A stretch of 47,775 nt of DNA. It comes from an uncultured Acetatifactor sp. Its GTDB lineage: Bacteria; Bacillota; Clostridia; Lachnospirales; Lachnospiraceae. The stretch's first letter is position 1, and every line of letters begins with the position of its first letter. The notes beneath the pieces are model-generated. The model saw only the letters and a program-made list of their open reading frames with translations. It was not told where the DNA came from and searched no databases. Both the position numbers and the translations under genes were made by a program. Positions 33,556 to 42,794 of the stretch are shown one piece after another. The stretch covers positions 1 to 47,775 of the forward strand of contig CATKXX010000021.1 in the NCBI GenBank assembly GCA_949840935.1, written 5' to 3'.

Positions 33556-34074
33556 TTACCACAATATCAGTACGAGCAGCATTCCGCTCATTGCGCCCAG
33601 TCCCAACGCCAGCCTGCACTTCTCCGCATTCTCCCTGTCCAGCTTTTCCAGGGTGCCCTCCAGCAGCGCCCTGCTCCTCTGGATGGACAGCAGCTGCATC
33701 TGTCCGTCCATATACCCATTCTCAGGTATAAACTGCAGAAACGCCTCCCTGTCCTCCGGCTTCAGCGGCAGCTCCCGCATCCCCTCCTCCAGAGTCGTTC
33801 GAAACAGCTTCCCGCAGGATTCCCCGCAGGACTCCTGCAGTCTCTGATTCAGTTTTTCAAAGCAGCCTCTGAAGGGTTCCTGAAGCTGCTTCTGCATATG
33901 CAGGCAGCATTCCCCCAGGGTAGCCTTTCCATACCGCACCTCGCTCTCCCAGAGATCCAGGATCTGCTGCAGCATCCGCAGATTCCTTGCCCTGCCAAGC
34001 AGCTGGCTCCGATACCATATCCCCATTCCCAGGCACCCAAGCAATATCATCAACGCCCCAATGGCCTTCAGCAT
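33556..34074 (-). CDS. spoIIIAB: Stage III sporulation protein AB
   Basis: A 172-residue protein related to type II secretion GspF. An N-terminal helix (MLKAIGALMILLGCLGMGIWY) and a C-terminal helix flank RARNLRMLQQILDLWESEVRYGKATLGECC. The ATG six bases after GGAGGGAGG is the convincing start. The first 218 bases of the gene are also read in another frame as the C-terminal extension of SpoIIIAA. Confidence 0.92.
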   Translation of the reverse strand: MLKAIGALMILLGCLGMGIWYRSQLLGRARNLRMLQQILDLWESEVRYGKATLGECCLHMQKQLQEPFRGCFEKLNQRLQESCGESCGKLFRTTLEEGMRELPLKPEDREAFLQFIPENGYMDGQMQLLSIQRSRALLEGTLEKLDRENAEKCRLALGLGAMSGMLLVLILW

Positions 34075-35005
34075 CCGCTTCCTCCTCCCTCCACACCGGC
34101 TCAGCAAGGAATTTCCCCGATTTCTTTTGCAGGCGGAGGATTACCTGAAACATCCTTTTCAATTCCGCCTCTTCCATCCCAAAGCGCCTTTCCATATCCC
34201 CTGGGCTGCGTCCATGGGCCGTGGCCAGGATCCGGCAGCCGCAGGCGGAAGCACGGCGCAGCGCCTCCAGCTCCTCCCCGCTTCCCAGCTCATCAATGGC
34301 GAGCACCTTCGGCGCCATGGCGCGAAGCAGGAGCATCAGCCCTTCCGTCTTCGGGCAGGAATCCAGTACATCCGTGCGGATACCCAGGTCGTTCTGAGGC
34401 ACTCCCAGAAAGGAGCCCGCCAGCTCGGATCTCTCGTCCACCACCCCCACTGTGCACCCCCGCCCGTATGCGTTTCCGTCCGACACCTGCCGAATCAGCT
34501 CCCGCAGCAGAGTAGTCTTCCCGCATCCCGGAGGCGCAAGCACCAGTGTATTAAGCAGCTCACCCTCCCGATATACAAAGGGAAGTATGCCGTCCGCCGC
34601 ATTCCGCACCTGGCGTGCAAGCCTGATATTCACAAAGGCAATATTTTTTATGGTCCTGAGCTTTCCCCTTTCGTCCAGGACCGCTTGTCCCGAAATCCCC
34701 ACTCTGTGCCCTCCCGCTACCGTCAGAAACCCTTGCTTCAGCTCGTCCTCAAAGGCATAAAAGGAATCCTGGCAGATATTCTTTAACACGGCTTCCAGCC
34801 CCTGCCTGTCCATACAGACCGCAGCCTCCCTGCTTTCAGTCCGCCTGCCCCGGGAATCGATAAAATACTCCGCTCCGCCCGCGTAAAGCATCACCGGCCT
34901 CCCGGCCCTCAGTCTGATCTCCTGCAGGCCCGTCTGCCCTCCCAACGCCTTTTTCCAGAACGCCCTCTGTTCCAATGGGAACAGCTGTAAAATATTTTCT
35001 TCCAT
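33857..35005 (-). CDS. spoIIIAA: Stage III sporulation protein AA (ATPase) with C-terminal extension
   Basis: A 382-residue secretion-type ATPase powering the SpoIIIA channel: RLRAGRPVMLY, GGHRVGISG, Walker A APPGCGKTTLLREL (near 160) and Walker B VLAIDELGS (near 240). SpoIIIAA is usually about 300-340 residues. Here about 75 extra residues, rich in Gly, Ala and Glu, follow EPVWREEEAD. They are encoded in an alternative frame across the spoIIIAB ribosome binding site and 5' end, so they may be the product of a lost stop codon or a frameshift. Confidence 0.9.
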   Translation of the reverse strand: MEENILQLFPLEQRAFWKKALGGQTGLQEIRLRAGRPVMLYAGGAEYFIDSRGRRTESREAAVCMDRQGLEAVLKNICQDSFYAFEDELKQGFLTVAGGHRVGISGQAVLDERGKLRTIKNIAFVNIRLARQVRNAADGILPFVYREGELLNTLVLAPPGCGKTTLLRELIRQVSDGNAYGRGCTVGVVDERSELAGSFLGVPQNDLGIRTDVLDSCPKTEGLMLLLRAMAPKVLAIDELGSGEELEALRRASACGCRILATAHGRSPGDMERRFGMEEAELKRMFQVILRLQKKSGKFLAEPVWREEEADAEGHWGVDDIAWVPGNGDMVSEPAAWQGKESADAAADPGSLGERGAVWKGYPGGMLPAYAEAASGTLQRLL

Positions 35006-35024
35006 GGCGTGTCCCCCTTTCTCA

Positions 35025-35052
35025 AATATATGAGAACATTTCCCGGATATTC
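35025..35052 (-). promoter_or_regulatory. Candidate sigma-E promoter of the spoIIIA operon
   Basis: Leftward GAATATC (35046-35052), 13-bp spacer and CATATATT (35025-35032) match the sporulation sigma-E pattern (KMATATW ... CATACANT) in all but a few positions. It sits just upstream of spoIIIAA, after a terminator. spoIIIA is a classic sigma-E operon. Confidence 0.6.
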
Positions 35053-35088
35053 CTCATAGCAATTGATATTTTATGTGCCCGCAAAAAA

Positions 35089-35116
35089 GACGATACGGCA
35101 GAGGTTCCGTATCGTC
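35089..35116 (-). terminator. Terminator between the transglutaminase gene and spoIIIAA
   Basis: GACGATACGG (35089-35098) pairs perfectly with CCGTATCGTC (35107-35116), loop 8 nt, followed leftwards by TTTTTT. It separates the envelope gene group from the sporulation operon. Confidence 0.88.
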
Positions 35117-35146
35117 CCTTTTGCATATGCTTATGAAATTGTTTCC

Positions 35147-36718
35147 TCATTCCGTATATATCGTATGATACAGCCTGTAGTAGCCTCCTCCCAGACGCTG
35201 CGTCTGCAGCTGAATCGCGAAATACTCTCCTTTCAGCTCCTTCAGGGCAGGCTCCACATAGCCCTTCCAATATGCGCCGCTGCTGTATACATTTTCCACC
35301 GCGGGCCAGAAGGATTCCGGGATCACATTGCTGAACTGCTGGTCACCGGTGCCCAGGGCCTTGATCTGCTCCACACAGTCCTTATAATATTCCTCCAGAC
35401 TGTCCAGCACCTGATCCTCTGTAATCCCGGCCTTCCTCAGATTCTCCTCCTTCAGCGCCTCCGCCGCCTCATCGGCAGAGGTAAAATTCGGCTTCCCACG
35501 GCTGACCCAGCCCAGAGGCTGCTGGGGATTCTCATTGATCAGCTCCCGGATTCCCGAGCTGACCTCACCGCCGCCCTCCGCAACACTTGCTCCACATGCC
35601 GGCAGGTACACGGACAGGCTGGTACGCACATGAGTCCCGGCAAATTCCTGATCCGACTTATTAAAGTAATCATAGGTGGCAGGCTCTGTATCATCCCATG
35701 TCATATCCACATTATAGTACGTCTGATCCAGCTTTATGATGTTCCAGGCGTGATCCTCACCGGAGGTACCCGTACAATAATAGCAGGGGACACCCAGCTG
35801 CTGCATCAGGTACTGGAAGGATCTGGCGTAGCCCGCACAGACGCTCCTTCCCAAAACCAGCGCGCTGTAGGCGCTCTGATTCATGGCTGCGGCTTCATCA
35901 TACTCCACCATCTCCATCAGCGCGTCATGCACATATTTCTCCTGGTCAAAGACCGTTTCCTGCTGCCTTGCGCCGGACAGGACCACTTCGGCCTGCTGGT
36001 TAAACTGCTCCTTCGCCTGCTCCAGGTAATCCGCCGTATCGTTATATTTTAATACCAGCTCCACGCATTTCCCATTGCCCAGGTACTTACAGGAATAACC
36101 GGTTTCCAGCCAGAACATCTCCGGGTGATCGTTGTAAACCGCCTCGAACACCGTTTTGACCTGGGAGACATTGACCTCCACAACGGGGGTAAAGGAGGTG
36201 TTCAGCTTCTGGGCATTGGCATAAATCTGACGGTACAGCTGCTGCAGCACCGGCTCAAGCATGGCGTAATAGGGGTAGGTCTGAGCGTCAAAGGAAAGCC
36301 CCTCCCCCAGCTCGCCCTCGGCAATCACGCCGGAGAGATTATCCGCTTCCTCCTCCAGTATCTGTTCAAGCTCTTCCGTGACAGGCTCATAGCCCCCCCT
36401 GCCGTTTACCGTATCAGGCGGCGCTACAGGCTCGCTGCCCGGCGTCACATACCCCTGGCCTCCCTGATCCCTGATCCAGCCGGTGTTGATACCCGTCCCT
36501 CCCTGCGAACCGCCGGGGAAACCCGGCTTCGCCTGCCCTATGGAAAGTCCGTTATCCGATGCACCCGGGTTCCTTCCCGCCTCCGCCCCGCTGACCACAC
36601 TGACCACTCCGGCCAGTTCTTCCGTAATTTCCGGATTCAGCGCACAGACAAGCACCACCACACAGAAAAGCGTAATGACAAATGCAATTCCCAAAAAGAT
36701 CCTCTTAATAGCCTTCAT
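35147..36718 (-). CDS. Membrane-anchored transglutaminase-like protein
   Basis: 523 residues. One N-terminal membrane helix (about 7-27, IFLGIAFVITLFCVVVLVCAL), a Gly/Pro-rich linker, a helical region, then a transglutaminase-like domain: Cys in SVCAGYARSFQYLM, His in EDHAWNIIKL, Asp in YYNVDMTWDD. A helical C-terminal part of about 130 residues follows. It overlaps the PilZ gene by 4 bases (ATGA), so the two are coupled. The catalytic triad suggests an extracellular peptidase or crosslinker. Confidence 0.85.
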   Translation of the reverse strand: MKAIKRIFLGIAFVITLFCVVVLVCALNPEITEELAGVVSVVSGAEAGRNPGASDNGLSIGQAKPGFPGGSQGGTGINTGWIRDQGGQGYVTPGSEPVAPPDTVNGRGGYEPVTEELEQILEEEADNLSGVIAEGELGEGLSFDAQTYPYYAMLEPVLQQLYRQIYANAQKLNTSFTPVVEVNVSQVKTVFEAVYNDHPEMFWLETGYSCKYLGNGKCVELVLKYNDTADYLEQAKEQFNQQAEVVLSGARQQETVFDQEKYVHDALMEMVEYDEAAAMNQSAYSALVLGRSVCAGYARSFQYLMQQLGVPCYYCTGTSGEDHAWNIIKLDQTYYNVDMTWDDTEPATYDYFNKSDQEFAGTHVRTSLSVYLPACGASVAEGGGEVSSGIRELINENPQQPLGWVSRGKPNFTSADEAAEALKEENLRKAGITEDQVLDSLEEYYKDCVEQIKALGTGDQQFSNVIPESFWPAVENVYSSGAYWKGYVEPALKELKGEYFAIQLQTQRLGGGYYRLYHTIYTE

Positions 36719-38130
36719 TGTTCTTCACCTCTGTTTCCGTTCACTGCCTCCGGCTCCACTATGATCCACAGCAGCTTCCACGGCGCAATTTCCTGATAGA
36801 CCTCTTTCTTCACGGCAAGTATGGGATGCTCCACATCATTGGGCAGCAGATACAGCAGCTGGCCTATTGTCCGGTCTGCCAGAAGTATTTTCCGATATAA
36901 GATACAATGCAGGATATTCTCGGCCATCACCCACTCCAGCATCTTAACAGAGCCGGGTGGCTGGTCTATCCCGCGATAACGCATCTGTTCCAGGAACACA
37001 AAAGGGATTCCTGCCTTCTCGTGACTCGGATGCGCCGCCCTGGAATCATATAGATCTGCCACCATCAGAATCCTGGCGCAGAGCGCCTGCCTGGGGCTCT
37101 CACATGCCTCCTCGTCCGTCTGCTCTAAAAGCCCCATCCCGATCAGCTGCCTGGCCATTTCCTCGTCGAAGCTGAGCCATTTCCCCATCAGCGCCCCTAT
37201 AAGCGCCAGATTCAGCAAATGCCTGGACTGCTGCTCCTCCTCCGGGCGCTTCCTGTTAACACAATTCAGGATTACGGCCTCGTCCATATCCGCGACCCTT
37301 CTGTAAATCTCTTTCGCCAGGGCCTGCAGCTCCCCGCCAGGGGCTTCCGGATCGATGACACTCTCTCCAAGCCGCGCCACCCTGGCCAGCCAGTCCGTAT
37401 AGCCGTACGCCTGCTCCAGCTGCTGCTGCAACAGATCATAGGAAGTATCACTCCCAAGCTCATCTGGCAGTATATCTGCCAGTCCGGCCTTTCTCCGGTT
37501 CCAGAGCTTTCTCTTTGCCGCCGCCTCCCTGCGGAGCTTGGGATCCTTAATTTCCGTTTCCTCCTGCTCCCCCTCGGGCAGAATATTGCGGCAGCCGTAC
37601 TCGGCCGTCTCCTTATTCCGGTTCTGGGATCTGACAATCTCATACTCTCCCACAAAGGCATTCTGCTTCAGCCCTACCCTTACCCGAACCTTTGATCCCC
37701 TTCGGAAAGCATCGATATCCCCCTTAAAGAGGATTCCGTTGGCGCTGATATTGAGAATGGAAACCGGCACCGGCTTGCGCAGCTCAATACGCGTATCCCC
37801 GATCAGCAGCGCCTCCACCCGTCCTTCCGTCTTCAGGTCATACCGGGTAAAATTCCTGCTCTCCTTTTTCCTCTCCCCAAACAATGCAATCTCCGCCAGG
37901 CCGCCCGCCGTCTTCCGCAGGTTCCCGGAAAATTCCAGTACCCCGTCCTTCGCCAGAACCAGAAGGGAAAGCCTGTTCTTCACAGGCCCTTTCAAGGCTC
38001 CCGCAAAGACCATCATCGCATTCTTTCTCTGATCATATCCCTCCACCTGGGTATCCGCCACCAGCTCCCCCGTGATGCTGTCCCGGATTAACACTCTGCA
38101 GTTTATTAGCTTCTTACTGTTATCTGCCAT
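36715..38130 (-). CDS. PilZ domain protein with degenerate HD-GYP-like C-terminus
   Basis: 471 residues. The PilZ c-di-GMP binding signatures are present: RNFTR (RxxxR) and NISANG (NxSxxG), spaced as usual within about residues 92-135. The C-terminal part keeps HD-GYP-like segments (ARILMVADLYDSRAA, a later Ile/Val-rich lobe) but has GLLEQT where LHDIGK is expected, so phosphodiesterase activity is unlikely. It probably reads c-di-GMP and acts on the coupled transglutaminase or another envelope process. The 5' flank at 38131-38228 is AT-rich with no gene. Confidence 0.8.
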   Translation of the reverse strand: MADNSKKLINCRVLIRDSITGELVADTQVEGYDQRKNAMMVFAGALKGPVKNRLSLLVLAKDGVLEFSGNLRKTAGGLAEIALFGERKKESRNFTRYDLKTEGRVEALLIGDTRIELRKPVPVSILNISANGILFKGDIDAFRRGSKVRVRVGLKQNAFVGEYEIVRSQNRNKETAEYGCRNILPEGEQEETEIKDPKLRREAAAKRKLWNRRKAGLADILPDELGSDTSYDLLQQQLEQAYGYTDWLARVARLGESVIDPEAPGGELQALAKEIYRRVADMDEAVILNCVNRKRPEEEQQSRHLLNLALIGALMGKWLSFDEEMARQLIGMGLLEQTDEEACESPRQALCARILMVADLYDSRAAHPSHEKAGIPFVFLEQMRYRGIDQPPGSVKMLEWVMAENILHCILYRKILLADRTIGQLLYLLPNDVEHPILAVKKEVYQEIAPWKLLWIIVEPEAVNGNRGEEQ

Positions 38131-38204
38131 CTGAAAAACCCCCCGGCTCCCCTATATCATATCATAAAAGGCAGATAAAAAAAAGCCTTATACAATATCT
38201 TATA

Positions 38205-38234
38205 TTGTCAGAATTTTTATTTTCTTTTTATAAA
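38205..38234 (+). promoter_or_regulatory. Possible promoter of the 38249 ORF
   Basis: TTGTCA (38205-38210), 18-bp spacer, TATAAA (38229-38234). The implied transcript would begin only about eight bases before the first possible start codon of the ORF, leaving no room for a ribosome binding site. Confidence 0.4.
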
Positions 38235-38248
38235 TTTACTGTAAACTT

Positions 38249-38575
38249 TTGCCTGTATCCTGCCGATTCTATAGATACAAGGATCCAAAAGACACTGTTG
38301 AAATAAGCAGCCAGGGAGGGATTAACGCAGCAAACGGATTTTCGGATTTCAAGGTGTATCGGGTTCAGACGGTATCTCCGGCTCCTAAAACAAAGCGTGA
38401 ACACGGCCATTCTCAACAACATGATCCCAATTCTTCCAGGTCTGCTTCCTTCGCAGTGGCTCTGGAAAGAGCATTGGATGAGAATCCGCCCGCAGACTGC
38501 TACACCGTTACGTACAATGCGGACAGCAGGCTTCAGACTTTCTTTTATCAGCCCTCCAGAGAATATACCCTCTGA
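38249..38575 (+). CDS. Small hypothetical protein, start uncertain
   Basis: An open frame of up to 108 codons ending EYTL, followed by a strong terminator. Its composition looks coding (SFAVALERALDENPPADCYTVTYNAD), but it contains no ATG. The outermost possible start is TTG at 38249 with no ribosome binding site; AGGGAGGG occurs internally near 38310 ahead of an ATT, and a GTG lies near 38354. It may be a gene with a rare start codon or one whose 5' end was lost. Family unknown. Confidence 0.45.
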   Translation: MPVSCRFYRYKDPKDTVEISSQGGINAANGFSDFKVYRVQTVSPAPKTKREHGHSQQHDPNSSRSASFAVALERALDENPPADCYTVTYNADSRLQTFFYQPSREYTL

Positions 38576-38580
38576 CCCGC

Positions 38581-38625
38581 AAAGGGGCCGCCCGCCTGTC
38601 CCAGGACAGCCGGTACGCCCCTTTT
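38581..38625. terminator. Bidirectional terminator between convergent genes
   Basis: AAAGGGGC (38581-38588) and GCCCCTTTT (from 38617) bracket an inner CTGTCC/GGACAG stem. A- and T-rich ends make it suitable for both the 38249 ORF and the leftward 38632 gene. Confidence 0.8.
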
Positions 38626-38631
38626 GCATTG

Positions 38632-40140
38632 TCATTCCCCGGTGATCTCCCTGTACTCCGCACAGCCTGTCTGATCCCAGGAAGTCTTTTGCCCGGCGAC
38701 CACCTTCAAGGTATCCTTCTCACAGGCATAGAATTCCCTCAGATAGGCATCATTACGGCTGTTTCCGTCGGGCACCTCCACCAGGACAAAGAGGTAGCAG
38801 GCGGAATTTTGGGATTCCCTGTCATAATTTAAATAGTAATCGCTCTCCTGTGTGTCACTCTGCAGATTATCGGCGGGAAGCCTGCCCAGCCCGATGACCA
38901 GATGGCCTTTGGCATCTGCCGAAACGTCAAACCCAAATCCCGCTTCCTTTAATTCCGCTTCCCATATGGCTTCCGCCGCCCGGCACTGCCCGGGGTATTC
39001 CCCCTCCATCATCTCCCGCATGGAAGGCTGCGGCGTGGAGGCAGGCGGGATATCCTGCGGTTCCCGGGTATGCTGGCCGCCCGGCGCCCCGTCCGGCAGA
39101 TTTATTTCCTCCGCGTCGGACACCGCTATCTCCTGTATGTAACCCTTCACCAGCTCCCCATGCCATGCCCGTATCCCCATCGCATCCATATTGAGCTTGA
39201 CCAGGTAAGCCGTCCTGGTTTCCTCATCGCTGTCGCTGTACTGTCCCCAGGAGATCCGCTCCCACGGCTTTGTCCTGCCAAATGTGAAACGTGCCCACCG
39301 GCCTTCAAAATCCGTGGCCGCCAGACAGAGGAAAACATCGTACTCCTTCAGCAGAGGGGCCCGCTTTAAAGCATACTGTATCAGCCGGTAAATGTCCGCC
39401 CCGTATGCCATGACTTCTTTTACATCATTCGCATCCCCGTCCATTACCAGGCAGAAATGCTCCCCGCCGTCACCTGTCTCTACCAGGGACATATCCCGGC
39501 CCAGCCCCAGCTCCCGGTACCCTTCCTCCAGGCAGTGATCCGCCAGCGCCTGGGGATAATTGTCGTACAGCTCCCCCCATTTAAATTCCACCCTGATCCC
39601 GGCGATCCCCCGCTCCGCCTCGGTGTAAAGCGTCTCGCTGCCCTCGTCCACGGGGTAAAACTCCCCGTGATATTTCCTGGACAGATATTCCGCCGTCACC
39701 TCCGGCGTCAGGGAAGTCCTCCTCCTGAAAAGCAGGCCCGTGCTCTCATAGATGGCATAGCTCGTCGATTCCGGGTATCCGCCCTCCACTACGACCAGCA
39801 GCCCGCCTCCCAGGCTGTAATCCTCTTTTACAGAGGCGGCAACCGCTATCGTGCCGATAAGGCTCCAGGCCAGCCCGGCTGTCACCGCCATAAAGCCGAA
39901 TACCTTCACCAGCCATCTTCCCACAGGGTTCTCCCGGAAACGCTGCCACAGCTTCCAGACTGCAATGCCTTCCACCCACAGCGGCAGTACCAGAAGATAC
40001 AGGCATTTGCCGGCTGCATCCACCCTGAACCGGTACTCCAGCCCTTCCTCAGCCAAAGCAGCCTTTCCCGCAAGGTAAAGGACTATCAGCCCCAGCAGGA
40101 TACCGCTTATCACACAGACCGCTTTATCAGACTTCTTCAT
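38632..40140 (-). CDS. Membrane protein of unknown function
   Basis: 502 residues. Three N-terminal hydrophobic helices (about 8-25, 42-60, 75-105: AVCVISGILLGLIVLYLAG, CLYLLVLPLWVEGIAVW, VFGFMAVTAGLAWSLIGTIAVA) precede a long, mostly extracellular-looking region. That region includes a stretch starting SLTPEVTAEYLSRKYHGEFYP. No domain is recognised. The ATG overlaps the stop of the G1P-dehydrogenase-like gene as ATGA, so the two are translated together. Confidence 0.75.
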   Translation of the reverse strand: MKKSDKAVCVISGILLGLIVLYLAGKAALAEEGLEYRFRVDAAGKCLYLLVLPLWVEGIAVWKLWQRFRENPVGRWLVKVFGFMAVTAGLAWSLIGTIAVAASVKEDYSLGGGLLVVVEGGYPESTSYAIYESTGLLFRRRTSLTPEVTAEYLSRKYHGEFYPVDEGSETLYTEAERGIAGIRVEFKWGELYDNYPQALADHCLEEGYRELGLGRDMSLVETGDGGEHFCLVMDGDANDVKEVMAYGADIYRLIQYALKRAPLLKEYDVFLCLAATDFEGRWARFTFGRTKPWERISWGQYSDSDEETRTAYLVKLNMDAMGIRAWHGELVKGYIQEIAVSDAEEINLPDGAPGGQHTREPQDIPPASTPQPSMREMMEGEYPGQCRAAEAIWEAELKEAGFGFDVSADAKGHLVIGLGRLPADNLQSDTQESDYYLNYDRESQNSACYLFVLVEVPDGNSRNDAYLREFYACEKDTLKVVAGQKTSWDQTGCAEYREITGE

Positions 40141-41201
40141 ATCAGTACCCTGCACAGCTGCCCGTCTGTCCGCAGCAGCTCCTTTGCCCGCTCCCGGTAA
40201 GCCTCCTCATGAAGGTATGTATGGCGGAAGGGCTTCACGGAGGGCGCCAGATCGATGGCGCTCTCGAAATCACTCCGTTTCATCTGTAAAGAAGCCACAT
40301 AATCCCAGAAACCGGTCTGGGTAAATATAGTATCCACCCTCCGGTACCTGTGATCCTGCACCAGGCTCATGAGATAGGTCGCAATCCCCACCTGTATACC
40401 GTGCAGCTGGGGCTGCTCCAGAAGCTTATCCAGGGCATGGGAGATCAGGTGCTCGCTCCCGCTGGTGGGCGCGCTGCTCCCCGCAATCTCGTTGGCGATC
40501 CCGCTCATGGCCAGGGAATCCAGAAGCTCCCGGATGAACAGCTCGTCCTGGATGCTCTGAAAAGGCGTCCGCACAAAGCTGTTCACCGCCTTCTTGGCGA
40601 TCATCATGGCAAAGTCATTTACCTCCGCATAACCGTAATCCCCCTCATATTTCCAGTCATACAGCGCCGTGATCTTAGCCACCATATCCCCAATCCCGGA
40701 ATAGAGGAACTTTTCCGGCGCACTCCGTATGACCTCCGTGTCCACTATGATACCGTACGCCAGCCTCGCCGGCACGGATTTCCTGCGCCCCTCCACGATC
40801 AGGGACGCGCTGGAGGAGGAAAAACCATCGCTGGAGGAAGACGTGGGGATACTGATAAAAGGAAGGTTCAGCAGATACCCGCAGTACTTTGCCGCGTCGA
40901 TCACCTTTCCGCCGCCCAGCCCGATCACCGCCTGGGTCTTGTTCGGCATGGAAAATGCCAGGCTGATCAGATCGTCAATGCATACGGTATCCATCTCCTG
41001 GTATTCCAGCACCTCCACCCCGGCCTTCTTTAAAGAATCCATGACGCTGCCTCCGAACATGTCGATCAGGCCGTTCCCAAAGAGGATGACCACCCTGTCC
41101 AGCCCCAGCTCCTTCAAATACTCCCCCGTATACGCCAGGGTGCCTGCCCCTATCTTCAACAGATTCGGGATATTGATCTCATTTGCCGCCGCTCTGCCCA
41201 T
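40137..41201 (-). CDS. Iron-containing/G1P dehydrogenase-like oxidoreductase (AraM/EgsA family)
   Basis: 354 residues of the glycerol-1-phosphate dehydrogenase-like family. The NAD(P) motif GLGGGKVIDAAKY and the family motif SIPTSSSSDGFSSSSASL are visible, with metal-ligand histidines in SGSEHLISHALD and further downstream. Bacterial members reduce dihydroxyacetone phosphate to sn-glycerol-1-phosphate, the archaeal-type stereoisomer. The start follows AAGGAG. It forms a pair with the membrane protein gene. Activity on DHAP is inferred from family. Confidence 0.82.
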   Translation of the reverse strand: MGRAAANEINIPNLLKIGAGTLAYTGEYLKELGLDRVVILFGNGLIDMFGGSVMDSLKKAGVEVLEYQEMDTVCIDDLISLAFSMPNKTQAVIGLGGGKVIDAAKYCGYLLNLPFISIPTSSSSDGFSSSSASLIVEGRRKSVPARLAYGIIVDTEVIRSAPEKFLYSGIGDMVAKITALYDWKYEGDYGYAEVNDFAMMIAKKAVNSFVRTPFQSIQDELFIRELLDSLAMSGIANEIAGSSAPTSGSEHLISHALDKLLEQPQLHGIQVGIATYLMSLVQDHRYRRVDTIFTQTGFWDYVASLQMKRSDFESAIDLAPSVKPFRHTYLHEEAYRERAKELLRTDGQLCRVLI

Positions 41202-41265
41202 ACTGTATTTCTCCTTCCGCTGTACCCGGGACGCTTCACGCATCCCGCGCCATATTATATACCGC

Positions 41266-42735
41266 CTACTGTGCGGATGCCTCCAGCACTCCTGAAAGCT
41301 GCTCTATACCGCCCTGTACCCGCTCCATCGATTTCATGATGTCTGTGACTCCCGCCGTCTGTTCCTCTGTGGACGAGCTGATCTCGCCCATGGCCAGTAC
41401 AGCGTTCTGTGTCATAGCCTCCATCTGCTCCATAGCCCCGGACAGGCTCTCCTTGATCGTCACGATATTGGACAGCTCCGTCTTAAGCCGGTCTGTGACA
41501 GAAATGATGTCCTCGGAAAAATGAAGCATATTCTCGAAAATTTTCACCGTATCGTTGAGTTTCTCATTGGATTCCTCCACGATCGCGGAATTCTTGTCAA
41601 TGATGCCGCTGACTTGGCTTACGGTGGATGTGACATCCTGAAGGATCGCATCAATCTTCTGTGTGGATGCGGCGGATTCGCTGGACAGCTTGTTGATCTC
41701 ATCCGCCACCACCGCAAAGCCCTTTCCGGCCTCCCCGGCCCTGGCAGCCTCAATGGCGGCATTCAGCGCCAGGAGGTTCGTCTGCTGTGCGATCTCATTG
41801 ATGCTGACTATGATCTCGCCGATGGAATTGGATTTCTGCACCAGAGACGCCACACCCTCGGAGGCCACATGGGTCGACGCTATGTTTTCCTCAAATTTCC
41901 GGTACAATACCTCAATGGCCTTTATGCCTTCATCGTTCTTAGACTTTAACTGCTGCACAGTCTCCACTGTCTGAAGCACCTGCCTTTGGGAGCTCTCAAT
42001 CTTGCTGTTCAGGTCGTTGAAAATATCCAGGCTGTCCCTCACCTGCCGGATCTGCAGATTGGCGCTGTCGGCAACCTGGCCAGTGGACGCTGCGATCTCC
42101 GCAGTGCTGGCTTCAAAATTATGTAAAGAATCATAAATCTGCCCCGAGGAATCCCCCAGCCCCTCAAAGGCGCCGCGAACCCTGCCGAGCAGGCTTTCAA
42201 CCTCCTTCTCCTTCTCCTCCACCGCCTGGAACAGAGAGCGCGCCCTGTAAATGACAAACACTGCCACCATGATTGCCAGGGCATATACAAGCCAGATGAA
42301 AATCCAGATGGAGATACTGTACATGGCGAGATAAGCGTTCGGGAAAACAAACAACGCGATCAGATTCGGCAGGACGGTAGCTGCCGCGCACACGGCTATC
42401 ACACTTATGTCATAGTAGGGAACCGCAAGGAACAGAATCAGAAAATAGGCCTCCGCCATAGCCCCGAAAGAGGCCGGATTGCCGCACACGATGGTCACTG
42501 CCCCCATTATGGGCAAAACAGATATATACAGATATTTCGCATATTTTCCCAGGGGTTTTTCCAGCAATTTCACAACCACATCCGCCAGAACCATTCCAAG
42601 GACAATGCAGTCCCTTGCCGCACCTCCGTTAAACAGCAGCACATATCCCAACGCCACACACGGGATACATGCCAGAAACAGGAACATAATAATATTCATC
42701 CGTTTCTCTTCGTTCTTCAAAATCTCCAGTTCCAT
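41266..42735 (-). CDS. Methyl-accepting chemotaxis protein-type signal transducer
   Basis: 489 residues. Five to six N-terminal membrane helices (about 13-165) lack a large extracellular sensor loop. A cytoplasmic coiled-coil MCP domain carries the conserved hairpin tip [21 protein letters not shown] (about 318-338). The helices may sense a membrane or intracellular signal. AAGGAGG precedes the ATG. No chemotaxis or flagellar genes are nearby, so the partner kinase is elsewhere. Confidence 0.93.
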   Translation of the reverse strand: MELEILKNEEKRMNIIMFLFLACIPCVALGYVLLFNGGAARDCIVLGMVLADVVVKLLEKPLGKYAKYLYISVLPIMGAVTIVCGNPASFGAMAEAYFLILFLAVPYYDISVIAVCAAATVLPNLIALFVFPNAYLAMYSISIWIFIWLVYALAIMVAVFVIYRARSLFQAVEEKEKEVESLLGRVRGAFEGLGDSSGQIYDSLHNFEASTAEIAASTGQVADSANLQIRQVRDSLDIFNDLNSKIESSQRQVLQTVETVQQLKSKNDEGIKAIEVLYRKFEENIASTHVASEGVASLVQKSNSIGEIIVSINEIAQQTNLLALNAAIEAARAGEAGKGFAVVADEINKLSSESAASTQKIDAILQDVTSTVSQVSGIIDKNSAIVEESNEKLNDTVKIFENMLHFSEDIISVTDRLKTELSNIVTIKESLSGAMEQMEAMTQNAVLAMGEISSSTEEQTAGVTDIMKSMERVQGGIEQLSGVLEASAQ

Positions 42736-42794
42736 TCCACACCCTCCTTAAATTCAAGATCTTCCGTTTCTTTCGAGTCTGCAAAGATAAGATG

